A DNA stretch of 64,000 nucleotides from Acidobacteriota bacterium (GTDB lineage: Bacteria; Acidobacteriota; Terriglobia; Terriglobales; Acidobacteriaceae), in NCBI GenBank assembly GCA_013289685.1, contig JABCZL010000003.1:1-64000 (forward strand), given 5' to 3'. The first letter of the stretch is position 1. Each line of letters opens with the position of its first letter. The notes beneath the pieces are model-generated. The model made no database searches. It was not told the origin of the DNA and saw only the letters and a list, made by a program, of their open reading frames with translations. Positions 16,351 through 25,000 of this stretch are shown here, in pieces. The translations under genes and the position numbers were made by a program.

Positions 16351-17352
16351 ATGGACTGGAAAACGCTACTAGCTCACCCGGCAGCTGATCAGTTTCCGCT
16401 TATGTGCGGAATGGACCTGGAGAATCTCGCCGGGAATATCCTGGCGAAGGGGCAAGTATTTCCGATCATTCTCACGAACGAGGAAACGCCGCGAATTCTA
16501 GACGGGCGTAACCGTCTTGCTGCTTACCGGCTGTTGGAGGCGCAAGGGGTAGTCAGGACTCCGTGGATCGAAACGTACCGCGGAGAGCTTTCGCCGGAAG
16601 ATTACGTCCAATCCGTCAATTGGGAGCGGATGCACCTCAACCCGGCACAGAAGGCCGCACTTGGGGCGCTAATGATAGAGGACCAGATTATTGGTGGTCA
16701 GCTCAAAGAGGAAGCCAAGGCGAACCAGCAAGCCGCGTTGAAAAAGGGCGATTCTCCGTCAGCCGCAATTTCGGCCAACGGGAAGGTTGCCGACATTGTG
16801 GCCAAGAAGCTAAATATCTCTGGCGACCAAGTGGAGCGTGCGGTGCGGCTCAAGCACGAAAACCCGGAAGGCTTCCAGAAGTTGAAGGAAGGCACCTCGA
16901 CCGTCAACGCTGAATACACGAAGCTGCCAAAGAAGGGTAAGAAGGCCGAAGTCAAGCAAGAAGGAGACGCCAAGCTACTGGATGAGCCTTCACTACTGGA
17001 TGAGGAGGGCCAGCTCGGAGCGGAGCCCGAATCGAATGAGGTTCTGGAGAGCCTCCTATCGAAGGAAGAACTGGAAGGAATGGATAAGGAAGATCTAAGA
17101 ACAATGTGGCAGGCGCAAAAGGCCGCTCTCAATCTTATACGAGCTTGTCGTCGAGTAAACGAGCACTACGATCTTTCAAAGGCCGACCTGGTTGCCCTCG
17201 AAGTGTGGAACAAAACGTTTCAGAGCACGAAAATGGTTCTGGACGATCTACACGAGAGAGTCTTGCAAGTCTTCGGCGCTCCGGATCGAGCGGACTTGGC
17301 GGCAGTGGCGGTACCGGATGGTATTCAAGAGGAAGCGACCGCGGCTAACTAA
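16351..17352 (+). CDS. ParB-like nuclease-domain protein
   Basis: A 333-aa protein with an N-terminal ParB/Srx-like domain (about residues 8-85): LENLAGNILAKGQVFPIILT, then RILDGRNRLAAYRLLE, the family's (D/E)G.+R+.A motif. The middle has a helix-turn-helix-like segment (VADIVAKKLNISGDQVERAVRLK). Residues 190-250 are charged and probably disordered. The C-terminus is helical. It starts after AAGGAG and heads an operon with the next two genes. In phages and integrative elements such proteins bind DNA to control replication or transcription; no ParA partner is present, so classical partitioning is unlikely. Confidence 0.82.
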   Translation: MDWKTLLAHPAADQFPLMCGMDLENLAGNILAKGQVFPIILTNEETPRILDGRNRLAAYRLLEAQGVVRTPWIETYRGELSPEDYVQSVNWERMHLNPAQKAALGALMIEDQIIGGQLKEEAKANQQAALKKGDSPSAAISANGKVADIVAKKLNISGDQVERAVRLKHENPEGFQKLKEGTSTVNAEYTKLPKKGKKAEVKQEGDAKLLDEPSLLDEEGQLGAEPESNEVLESLLSKEELEGMDKEDLRTMWQAQKAALNLIRACRRVNEHYDLSKADLVALEVWNKTFQSTKMVLDDLHERVLQVFGAPDRADLAAVAVPDGIQEEATAAN

Positions 17353-17363
17353 GGGGAGGATCG

Positions 17364-17729
17364 ATGCCGACGCCACGAACGACAGATGAAGCACCCATGA
17401 TCAAGATAGAGAACATCAGCCGCGCCTTGCGCTCGGGGTCGATCAAGAGCGAGTTGCGCGCAAGAGTCGATCTGGATGGCCAGGCCCTGGATCAGCAAAT
17501 GAAGAGGGCGGGAGTGGACGCGAACGACCACAGTCCGCACGAACCTATGTTCGTCGGGTTGTGGATTCCGCCGAAGGATTTACAACGGCGGCTGGGATGC
17601 TCGCCGGAGCGACTGACAAAAGGTGGGAGCCGGATCGTCATTTACATGATCTGCCCGGGCTGCTTGCAGCGGCCGACCTTGGCGGAGGACGTTGCCGACA
17701 AAATCTTATCCAAATGGAGCGTGCAATGA
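17364..17729 (+). CDS. Hypothetical protein, 121 aa, in the replication operon
   Basis: Unknown function. It begins 11 bp after the ParB-like gene with a strong GGGGAGGA, and its stop codon overlaps the start of the primase gene (ATGA), so translation is coupled. The C-terminal half, GLWIPPKDLQRRLGCSPERLTKGGSRIVIYMICPGCLQRP, ends in a CPGC pair. The product is soluble. Its position between a ParB-like protein and a primase suggests a small replication accessory factor. Confidence 0.7.
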   Translation: MPTPRTTDEAPMIKIENISRALRSGSIKSELRARVDLDGQALDQQMKRAGVDANDHSPHEPMFVGLWIPPKDLQRRLGCSPERLTKGGSRIVIYMICPGCLQRPTLAEDVADKILSKWSVQ

Positions 17730-19600
17730 GCCTCACGATTGCAGAACTGAAGTTACAGAAGCGGTGGACACTGTGGCGGCTTGAACCGGGCAAGGATGGC
17801 AAGGCCACAAAGCCGCCATGCAATGCCGAAGGCTTCAAGCACGACATCACTAAGCCGGACAACCTGAAGACCTACGCGGAGCTGGAGCCGCTAGTTGGCA
17901 GGGGCTTCACCGGCCTTGGATTTGCACTCGGTGCTTTTGATGGTGTGTCCGTGTGGGGCGTGGACATTGACAAGTGCTGTGACGCGGTGACTGGCAAGTT
18001 CTCGGCCGAGTCACGGCAGGTTGTCATTGATCTAGACAGCTACGGCGAATTCTCGCCTAGCGGGACCGGCTGCCACGTGGTAGGACTCGGCACGTTGCCG
18101 GTTGAGCCAAACCACAAGAAAGAGGTGCTGGTCCGCCCATTCCATGGAGCCAAACAAATCGAGATTAAGGGACTCGGGTTTTATTTCACTTTCAGTGCGC
18201 GGCATCTGAGCAAGACCCCCGCTGTCCTGATGGACCGGCAGACGGAGATTCTTGCGCTGTATGACCGCGTGCTGAAGATGCCTAAGGCCACGAAAGAGCA
18301 TGACGGCCTAGTGGTCACGGTGTCTCTCACTGAGGAAGAGCGATTCCAAAGGCTGATGGCCGGTGACATGAGCGCACACAACAATGACCACAGTGCTGCG
18401 GACTTCGCGCTCTGCATCCTGTTGGCGAAAAAGTACGGTTGCAACGCCTTCAAGGTCGACACCGAGTTCCGAAAGAGCGGCCTGTGTCGGGGCAAGTGGG
18501 AGGACCGTGAAGACTACCGAGAGAACACAATCACTCGCGCGGTCGCGGCAGTGCTCAAGGATACGCCTGTCATCTTTGATGGCCCGTCGGATGAGCCGAT
18601 GGAGGATGACGGCGTGGATGAGTACCTCGTGGACGCCTTGACGAAGGATCATGAGGGATGGTTCCCCAAGGGCGATGTGTCTCTCGTTGGTGGATCGTCG
18701 GGGACGGGGAAAACCTATTGGGTGATGACCGTCCTGGAGAAAGTCCGTCCCGGACAGGAAGTATGGGGACACAAGACCAAAGCACGGGATTACCGCGTGC
18801 TGATGCTTGACCGTGGCACGAAGGCCATGCGGCGCACGCTGAACAAGATGGGACTGCCGGAGGAAGCCAAGCAGCGAGTTATCCGCGTAACCGGTGCACA
18901 GCAGACGGCGGGGCCTGTCGCAGTTCTGACCGCCGCTACCGAGCGTGAGCCTGGAGCGGAGGCGTGGTTTGTCGAAGGATTAGACCTTTGGCTGAAAGAG
19001 TCGGGCAAGATGAGCGAGGTTGCCACGGTGTTAGACGATCTGCAGCGGCTTGCTACCCGGAGGAACGTGTCCATAATCGCTAGTGTCGGCGCACCTAAAG
19101 AGAAGACGGCGGAAGGCCGGGACACAGAACGTTATCGGGGCAGAGACACCATATTCGGCAGCGTGGCGTGGGGACGCAAGTCGGAAACCATAGTCCTAAT
19201 CAGCAAGACGGACAATGATCCACTCCACGATGACTGCCCACGGCAATACTCCGTCCTCGTTCGCAATGGCCGATCGGAGCATTTCTGGATGGGCTTCATT
19301 GAGGGCGAGCTGCGAATGGTGGACAGGCCGGAACCGAAAGAGCCGCATAAGGTAAAGATGCCGAAGCGCACAGCGGTGCAGGCCATGGCGATGAACTGCT
19401 TATTCAAGTTCAAGCGCGGGGAGCCAGTTGACTACTCGCCGGATCTAGGCTCCAGGGCGACGTTTTTCCGATGGAGGGAGCAAGCTCTAGACAAAGGTGA
19501 CCTTGTGCGCTCGGATGGCAATTACTACTTCGTCTACGCGGACAGTGTGCCGGAGGCTGAGACTGAGACAAACGCTCACAGTGTCTCAGTATCAATATAA
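17726..19600 (+). CDS. Primase-polymerase / RecA-like ATPase replication protein
   Basis: A 624-aa replication protein with two domains. Residues 1-190 are an archaeo-eukaryotic primase-type prim-pol domain: GVDID at 78-82 supplies the paired aspartates, and SGTGCHVVG and KQIEIKGLGFYFTFSARH are the further family motifs. Residues 310-560 are a RecA/AAA_25-type ATPase with Walker A GGSSGTGKT (about 322-330). This fusion is the usual replicase of phage satellites and integrative elements that prime and unwind their own origin. ATG 17726 has GGAG 6 nt upstream and overlaps the previous stop. The inverted-repeat cluster at 19558-19724 begins within its last codons. Confidence 0.85.
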   Translation: MSLTIAELKLQKRWTLWRLEPGKDGKATKPPCNAEGFKHDITKPDNLKTYAELEPLVGRGFTGLGFALGAFDGVSVWGVDIDKCCDAVTGKFSAESRQVVIDLDSYGEFSPSGTGCHVVGLGTLPVEPNHKKEVLVRPFHGAKQIEIKGLGFYFTFSARHLSKTPAVLMDRQTEILALYDRVLKMPKATKEHDGLVVTVSLTEEERFQRLMAGDMSAHNNDHSAADFALCILLAKKYGCNAFKVDTEFRKSGLCRGKWEDREDYRENTITRAVAAVLKDTPVIFDGPSDEPMEDDGVDEYLVDALTKDHEGWFPKGDVSLVGGSSGTGKTYWVMTVLEKVRPGQEVWGHKTKARDYRVLMLDRGTKAMRRTLNKMGLPEEAKQRVIRVTGAQQTAGPVAVLTAATEREPGAEAWFVEGLDLWLKESGKMSEVATVLDDLQRLATRRNVSIIASVGAPKEKTAEGRDTERYRGRDTIFGSVAWGRKSETIVLISKTDNDPLHDDCPRQYSVLVRNGRSEHFWMGFIEGELRMVDRPEPKEPHKVKMPKRTAVQAMAMNCLFKFKRGEPVDYSPDLGSRATFFRWREQALDKGDLVRSDGNYYFVYADSVPEAETETNAHSVSVSI

Positions 19601-19724
19601 ATACTACTATCCAGGGTTATTCCCTTTGTGAGCGTGGAATCAATAGGTTACAAGCGAAAAAGTTCTGGACACCTTGAGACTGAAACACGTGTTGAGACAG
19701 TCTCAAGCGGTGTCCCAGTCTCAA
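19558..19724. other. Candidate replication origin with symmetric iterons
   Basis: Boxes of TGAGAC occur in mirror-symmetric arrays with constant spacing. Array 2 is TTGAGAC (19674), N11, TTGAGAC (19692), A, GTCTCAA (19700), N11, GTCTCAA (19718-19724), symmetric about 19699. Array 1 at the end of the primase gene is ACTGAGACA (19562-19570), N11, TGTCTCAGT (19582-19590). Between them lies an AT-rich stretch (19590-19612) and the pair CGCTCACA (19573-19580)/TGTGAGCG (19627-19634). Initiator boxes plus an AT-rich segment directly after a primase gene is the usual plan for satellite and plasmid origins. Confidence 0.7.
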
Positions 19725-19775
19725 GACATTGAAGGAAAAAGGCCGCCGTCCCTAACCGGCAGAGAGGAATTAAAG

Positions 19776-20099
19776 ATGAGGATAGTGACCAAGAAGCAAA
19801 CGATGGTGCACGCCGCGCTGTTGGAAGTGGAGGTGGGCACTACCGGCTTGTGCGGCGGGGACACGGGGCACGGTGGGCGAACTTATTTACGCTTGGAGGA
19901 CGAAGGCGGCACGGATATTACAGTGCGCCCGATTTCATCCGGCACCGGGAGCGGTGGTGTGGAGCTGGTATTCGGAGGGGATGCCGAACTGGAGAATCTA
20001 ATCGCCGGGCTGCAGTTCGCCCTGCACGTGCTGCAAGAGTCCAAAGAGAACGGAACCGTGGCGTACGGGCCAACGATTGGCTCCAAGACTATAGATTGA
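19776..20099 (+). CDS. Hypothetical protein, 107 aa
   Basis: Small soluble protein of unknown function, starting at ATG 19776 after AGAGGA. It is Gly-rich with predicted alternating strands (HAALLEVEVGTTGLCGGD, TYLRLEDEGGTDITVRPI) and a C-terminal helix (ELENLIAGLQFALHVLQESKE). It lies between the putative origin and the GIY-YIG-like gene, all on one strand, so it belongs to the same element. Confidence 0.65.
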   Translation: MRIVTKKQTMVHAALLEVEVGTTGLCGGDTGHGGRTYLRLEDEGGTDITVRPISSGTGSGGVELVFGGDAELENLIAGLQFALHVLQESKENGTVAYGPTIGSKTID

Positions 20100-20200
20100 G
20101 GGTCGGAAAATGTTGACGCTAAGTTGTTGATAGAGCGCCGCAACTCATTTTGTTATCTATGCAGAAATAAATCTCAATGTGAGAACGGACGCAAAGGCTT

Positions 20201-20653
20201 ATGGAACAACGAGTTAACAAACTAAACGCGGCACGCGGCGGGAAACCATTTGTTATCTATGGCTTGGTATGCCCGGTAACTCTGGAAATCAAGTACGTGG
20301 GCCAAGCCACGGACATGAATAAGCGCACGCAACAGTTGAAGCATCACTCACATGATAACGCCGTCAGCGAGTGGATTAAGTCTCTTGGCGGCTATCTATT
20401 CCCGTATCGCGTCATCTTGGAGCGCGGGGTCAACCGCGTTGTGCGCGTCCGTGTGATGGCGCACCGCAAAGCGGGAGCGCCCGGTCCTAGTCCGTGTGGC
20501 TACAAGGACGTTTGGCTGTCTTCCTGTTTGGAGACTAAATGGATTAAGAGATTTCGCCGCACGGCACTTAATCGCCGCGCACAGCAGTTACCCACCCTTT
20601 ATGACGCACTAACTAACCCACCGTTGCCGTGGGATGAAACGGAGGCCAAGTAA
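20201..20653 (+). CDS. GIY-YIG-like nuclease-fold protein
   Basis: A 150-aa protein whose N-terminal half matches the GIY-YIG fold: FVIYGLVCPVT provides the first strand (IYG in place of GIY). EIKYVGQATDMNKRTQQLKHH provides the YVG strand and the Arg-bearing helix. The C-terminal half is basic and ends in a segment about 20 residues long that may contact DNA. Such proteins nick DNA in mobile elements and phages. The catalytic glutamate is not obvious, so activity is uncertain. Its stop overlaps the start of the terminase gene by one base (TAATG), so the two are translationally coupled. Confidence 0.7.
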   Translation: MEQRVNKLNAARGGKPFVIYGLVCPVTLEIKYVGQATDMNKRTQQLKHHSHDNAVSEWIKSLGGYLFPYRVILERGVNRVVRVRVMAHRKAGAPGPSPCGYKDVWLSSCLETKWIKRFRRTALNRRAQQLPTLYDALTNPPLPWDETEAK

Positions 20654-21045
20654 TGCCGCGTACAGTCAAGTCTGATGTCAACCTCAAGCCGGGCGCACCC
20701 CTGAAGCCCGCCAACCTCTCCCCCCGCGCCGCGGCGGAGTGGGACCGGCTCATCTCGGAGTTGGCCGCCTCACAGATTCAAGTGACCGCGGCGCACCGCT
20801 CCGCGCTGTCCTTGGCTTCTACGATTGCCGCGGACATTGCCGCCGCATGGCAGACCGTCCAAGCGGACGGGCAGTATCAAGTTAACGCCAAGACCGGCGC
20901 TATCACGGAGCACCCCGCGGGTAAGAAGCTGGACGCGCTCCGCCGCGATTACATCAAGGTCCTTGTGATGCTCGGACTACGGACGGCGGTGGCGACTCCC
21001 GATACGAAAAACGAATCCACTTTAGAGGACTTCCTAAATGCTTGA
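20653..21045 (+). CDS. Phage terminase small subunit, P27 family
   Basis: A 130-aa protein with the P27-type small terminase pattern: a proline-rich start (LKPGAPLKPANLSPRAAAEWDRLISEL), where Ls..A...W..l is the hallmark, then a helical DNA-binding/oligomerisation part, and a C-terminal LGLRTAVATP. In phages this subunit recognises the packaging site and hands DNA to the large subunit. No large subunit, portal or capsid gene is found nearby. An orphan small subunit is typical of phage satellites that redirect helper packaging, though a prophage remnant would look the same. Confidence 0.85.
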   Translation: MPRTVKSDVNLKPGAPLKPANLSPRAAAEWDRLISELAASQIQVTAAHRSALSLASTIAADIAAAWQTVQADGQYQVNAKTGAITEHPAGKKLDALRRDYIKVLVMLGLRTAVATPDTKNESTLEDFLNA

Positions 21046-21135
21046 TGGGAACGAATCTAAACGTCCGACGATTTCCGAATCCAAGAACGATTGACGAACC
21101 AAAGGTAAGAAGCAAGGGGAGAGAAATGAGAATTT

Positions 21136-21459
21136 GTGCGCCCATTCGACAAAAACTCGGAACAAGTGCCGCTGTCCCGACCTACGCGTCAACGGCGTGT
21201 TCCTCAACCGTCGCGGCTCCCGCGACTGCAAGTAATTCCGTGCGGAAGTGAGCCTTCCAACACAGAAACTCTGGCCGACCGAATCGCGGCTTTCGAAGGC
21301 GCGCTTACGGCGAGACGATTGTCGGAGATCTTGGCCATATCGCCCATCCTCCTGTACAAAATGGCCAAGTCAGGTCGCATTCCGAGCCTGAGGATCGGCG
21401 GATGCGTGCGATTCTGCCCGCGCACGATCGCGCGTTGGTTGCGGGAGCGTGGCGGCTAG
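21136..21459 (+). CDS. Excisionase / AlpA-like helix-turn-helix protein
   Basis: The C-terminal ~60 residues are a MerR-like winged HTH of the excisionase type: LTARRLSEILAISPILLYKMAKSGRIPSLRIGGCVRFCPRTIARWLRERG, with the typical (I/L)+.s.+IPS.RIG...RF.p..i..WL. Excisionases bend att DNA; AlpA proteins activate island excision. The start is uncertain: GTG 21136 gives 107 aa, but residues 1-40 read poorly and overlap other small frames, so translation may begin later. In this family the integrase gene is normally adjacent; here it is missing. Confidence 0.7.
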   Translation: MRPFDKNSEQVPLSRPTRQRRVPQPSRLPRLQVIPCGSEPSNTETLADRIAAFEGALTARRLSEILAISPILLYKMAKSGRIPSLRIGGCVRFCPRTIARWLRERGG

Positions 21460-21500
21460 CACCGCGGGCGCTTGCTCTTACCCGAAAATCGCACAAGTTG

Positions 21501-21734
21501 TCATGCGGCGTCGCTGAAGGTTGGATCTACGGTGACGCCCCACTCCGCAAGGAGCCATTCTGGGATGTAGACCCGGTTTTTGTTTTGCTGGCACCAAGTC
21601 CACAGTTCTGCCGACGAGGCATACATCTCGGGCGTGAGTTGCAATTGCTTAACCCGCAGCTCGAATTCGGTGGCGAGCGCCGGGCAGGACGAAGTCGGAC
21701 GTCTCCAATCGGGGTTTCCGCGGTTGCGAGTCAT
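21501..21734 (-). CDS. 77-aa protein, second copy of the YIPEWLL family
   Basis: Same length as the gene at 4976-5209 and alignable over its C-terminal half: QL.LTPEMYASSAELWTWC, then NKNRVYIPEWLLAEWGVTVD. Start ATG 21734. The function is unknown; the conserved WC, YIPEWLL and WG residues point to a compact fold. It converges on the excisionase-like gene with 41 bp between stops. Being at the far end of the replication module while its relative sits near a TIR gene suggests a mobile accessory family. Confidence 0.7.
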   Translation of the reverse strand: MTRNRGNPDWRRPTSSCPALATEFELRVKQLQLTPEMYASSAELWTWCQQNKNRVYIPEWLLAEWGVTVDPTFSDAA

Positions 21735-22020
21735 AGCTGGGAGACAGCCAGTATCAACACAGGCGCCGATGATACGCCGTCTTTTCTCTATCCGCAGCAG
21801 AAATCCTTGTACGGGTAGCGCGGTTCGACGCTCTACGCTCCACGCTCGCCCAATCCGACGAATTTCATAGGGGGCCCGCGCTAGAGAGTGAAGAAGGTGC
21901 CCGTTGAGTTCGTGGCGACGAAGGAACCGTTTGGACCGTGAATGAGAAAAGGGTGAAGCGTACCCCACCCGTCAGACACCGTTGATCGTTCGGAACCACA
22001 ATGTCCCACAAGTCGGGCGA

Positions 22021-25000
22021 TCACTGCTTGGTGATGTCGATCATGTTGTCGTCCGCATTTCGGTCAATGAGCTTGTTGTAGGGGTCGATTCCGGCAAGCG
22101 TGGGCTGCTCGTCGACGATGATCTCAAAGGTCCGGTGCTCTTCCGTGAATTTTTCCTTCTTGAGGTAGAGCGGCTTCTCTTCGTCTTTCTTTCCGGTGAA
22201 TACGCCGATCTCAATGTAGTCGGCGAGGGGCATGGGCGTCTCTGCGCCATTGCCGTCGGCTTGCGCTTTGTGCGATTGCACTTCCAGCATGACTTTGTAC
22301 TTGCCATCCGGAGTCTTCTGCGAAGTGGCGGACACCGCTCGGTTGTCGTAGAGAACGATGCGGTTGAAGCCGTCGTCGACCAGGTACTGAAGCTCGGGCG
22401 GGGTCTGTGCGCGGATGGCGTCCACCAGCATTCGTGTGTCAGGGTAGGGGTGGTCGAGAGCATTGGACACGCCGAGCTTGTCCTGGGCGCCGACCTGATT
22501 GTCGGCGTTGGCGAAACGATACTGCGTGAGAAAGTTGTGGAGCGCCAGATTGAGTTTGTCTTCGCCGATGTAATCAGCAAGGGTGTAGAGAATCTGCCCG
22601 CCCTTCTGGTACCAGACATACTGCTCACGTTGAACCAAAGCGAGTGGGGGTTCGTGGCGAATCTCGCCGGCGCGGCCTCGCAGATAGGTATCCAGTTCAT
22701 GGCGGAGATAGCGATGCATGAGGTCTCGGCCGTATTTGTGCGCCATGACCTGCAAGGCGGAATATTCGGCGAGGCTTTCCGACATCATGTTGGAACCTTC
22801 TACGTCGGCGCCGACCAACTGATGGGCCCACCATTGGTGGCCGAGTTCGTGCGCCGTAACGAAGTAGGTGAAGTCAATGTCGGTGGTTTTCTTGACGCGT
22901 TCGATGAACCCGATGCCTTCCGAGTATGGAATCGTGTTGGGAAACGATTGCGCGAAAGTGCGGTATCGCGGAAATTCGAAGATGCGGTACTGGGAGAACT
23001 GGTAAGGGCTGTAAATCCGTTGATAGTAGTCGAGGCCGGCGCGCGAACTAGCGAGCATGTCGTCAACGTCGTAGGGATGCGCGGAGTCGTAGTAAACCTC
23101 TAGCGAAACATCACCGCCTGGACCATGGTAAACCTCCTGGCGGGTCTGATAGTGGGCCGAGAGGTAAGCAAAGAAATCGAGGATATGGGTCGAGCCCATG
23201 CTGTATTCAAAGAAGTTGCGACCGTTGGCCTGCCATTTGCGCTGCAGGTATCCTGGGGCGACGGCGACCTGATCCGCTGAAGTGCTCACCACAGTGTGAT
23301 AGGTGACCCAGTCGGACGCGCCCCGGAAGAAGACGTTGTTTACGGAGTGGACGGTGTCGCCGCGGTGAGCCATCTCTTCGAGCGCGGGGAGATGCTCTTC
23401 GCGGCGGCGGCGGGGGTCGTCCACCTCAATGTTGGTGTTGTAGCCGACATAAGGGACGTAATCGGAGTCGAAGAAAGTGCCGTTGTAGGCGAATTCTGGG
23501 GGCTCGTTGCCGTCACGGAAGCCGCGGGTCTGGTGGCCAACATTGCAGGTAAGAGTGACGGTTTCTCCCGGCTGCAACGGCTGTTCTAGAGCATAGATGG
23601 TGTACAGGTTGCGCGGCGCGCTGCTAACGACATGGAACGGCCGGTCGAACTGGAGATGGTTGACCGACTGTTTCTGGTCCGTGATGTGAATCTGGGGGAT
23701 CGGTTGGCCGGTCTTGTTCTCAAGCGTCATGCGCACGCTGCCGTCAAAGGAGCGGCGCTCGGGATAAATGTTGATGGTGGCATCGACTGCGGTGACCTTG
23801 GGCTGAAGAAGATTCTCGTACTGTTTGAACTTGCGCTCGTAGTCGGCCTGAATGCCTCGGCGAGCTTTGGAGTCGAGGTACTCGTTGAGAACGTGAGCGT
23901 TGTAGAAGTACCAGGAGCCAGCTCCCACGGCGATGAGGGCGAAGAGTAGCGCCGCCGGGGCTAGCCGCGGAGCACGCTGAAGGGCAAGGCGGACGCGGGC
24001 GCGCAGAGAATCTTCCGCTCCTCGCCGGGCCAGGGCAATGGAGACGACGCCCAGCACGCCGCAGATCCCGAACCAGTAGGCAATCGACCAGAACAGCGCG
24101 GGGACGAAGTGTCCATAGCCGTTCATGTCCGAGTAGATGTAGGCGGGAACCTGGCCCACCAGGTAGAGAGTGTTCTCCCAGCCAAAGTTGTAGAGGATGG
24201 GCAACAGGACGAACAGGCCGATCACGATGGCGTGGCCCACAAATTTATTCGAAACCACGGTCTGGATAAAGAGCGCGAGAAGGACGAAGGTAAGGACCTG
24301 CGGGAAGGTCACGAGGTAGAGTTCCTTGAAGTATTGGAGAAACTCGTAGTGGTAGTAACCCGCCAAAGTCTGCATGAAAACGCCGATCAGCATGGCGAAG
24401 GCGAGGAGGATGAGTTCGACTACGATGATGGCGGTCAAGCGGGAGAGCCAGTCAGTGGACTCGCGCATGGGGAGCGCATCGTGGATGCCGTCAAAGTGGG
24501 TATCGCGCTCGCGCCAAAGCAGCTCCGCAGCGTAGAGGGCGGCGACGATGAAGAGGAAGAGCAGAGCGCTACCCTCGACCGCCTGAACCATAAGATATGT
24601 AACCGGCCAGACATTCTGTTCAGCGACGCGGCCAGCAAAATAGCCGTTGTTAACCCCGAAGGCAACGAGCAGGGCGACGATCGCCCAGAACGGTATGTCG
24701 CGAAAAATATTCCGCATGCGGAGGCGGGATAGCGAGAGGTACTGGGCGAAGGTGGTAGCAGGCGTGAAAGCTTGATGAACCTGCGGAAGGCTCCCCGCGA
24801 CAAGGGAGCGGACGGGCCCAGCCTCCGCGAGATCCTGCTCTTTGGCTTTAGCGGCGCGACGCCCCTGCGAGCGTGCGGTGAGGGCTTCCACCGACATGGG
24901 GAAAAGCACCCAGACCGAAACCAGCGAGAGAACACCGACGCCGCACCAGAGGAGCCGATTGTAGAGAAACACGCCATTGACAAGTGCGGGAGACCAAGTC

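Noticed and set aside
19558..19724. CRISPR array
   Set aside because: The repeats are 7-9 bp, inverted and evenly spaced by 11 bp; there are no long direct repeats with variable spacers and no cas genes.
21982..23103. 373-codon open frame on the plus strand
   Set aside because: Antisense to the M1 peptidase domain, including its HEXXH region.
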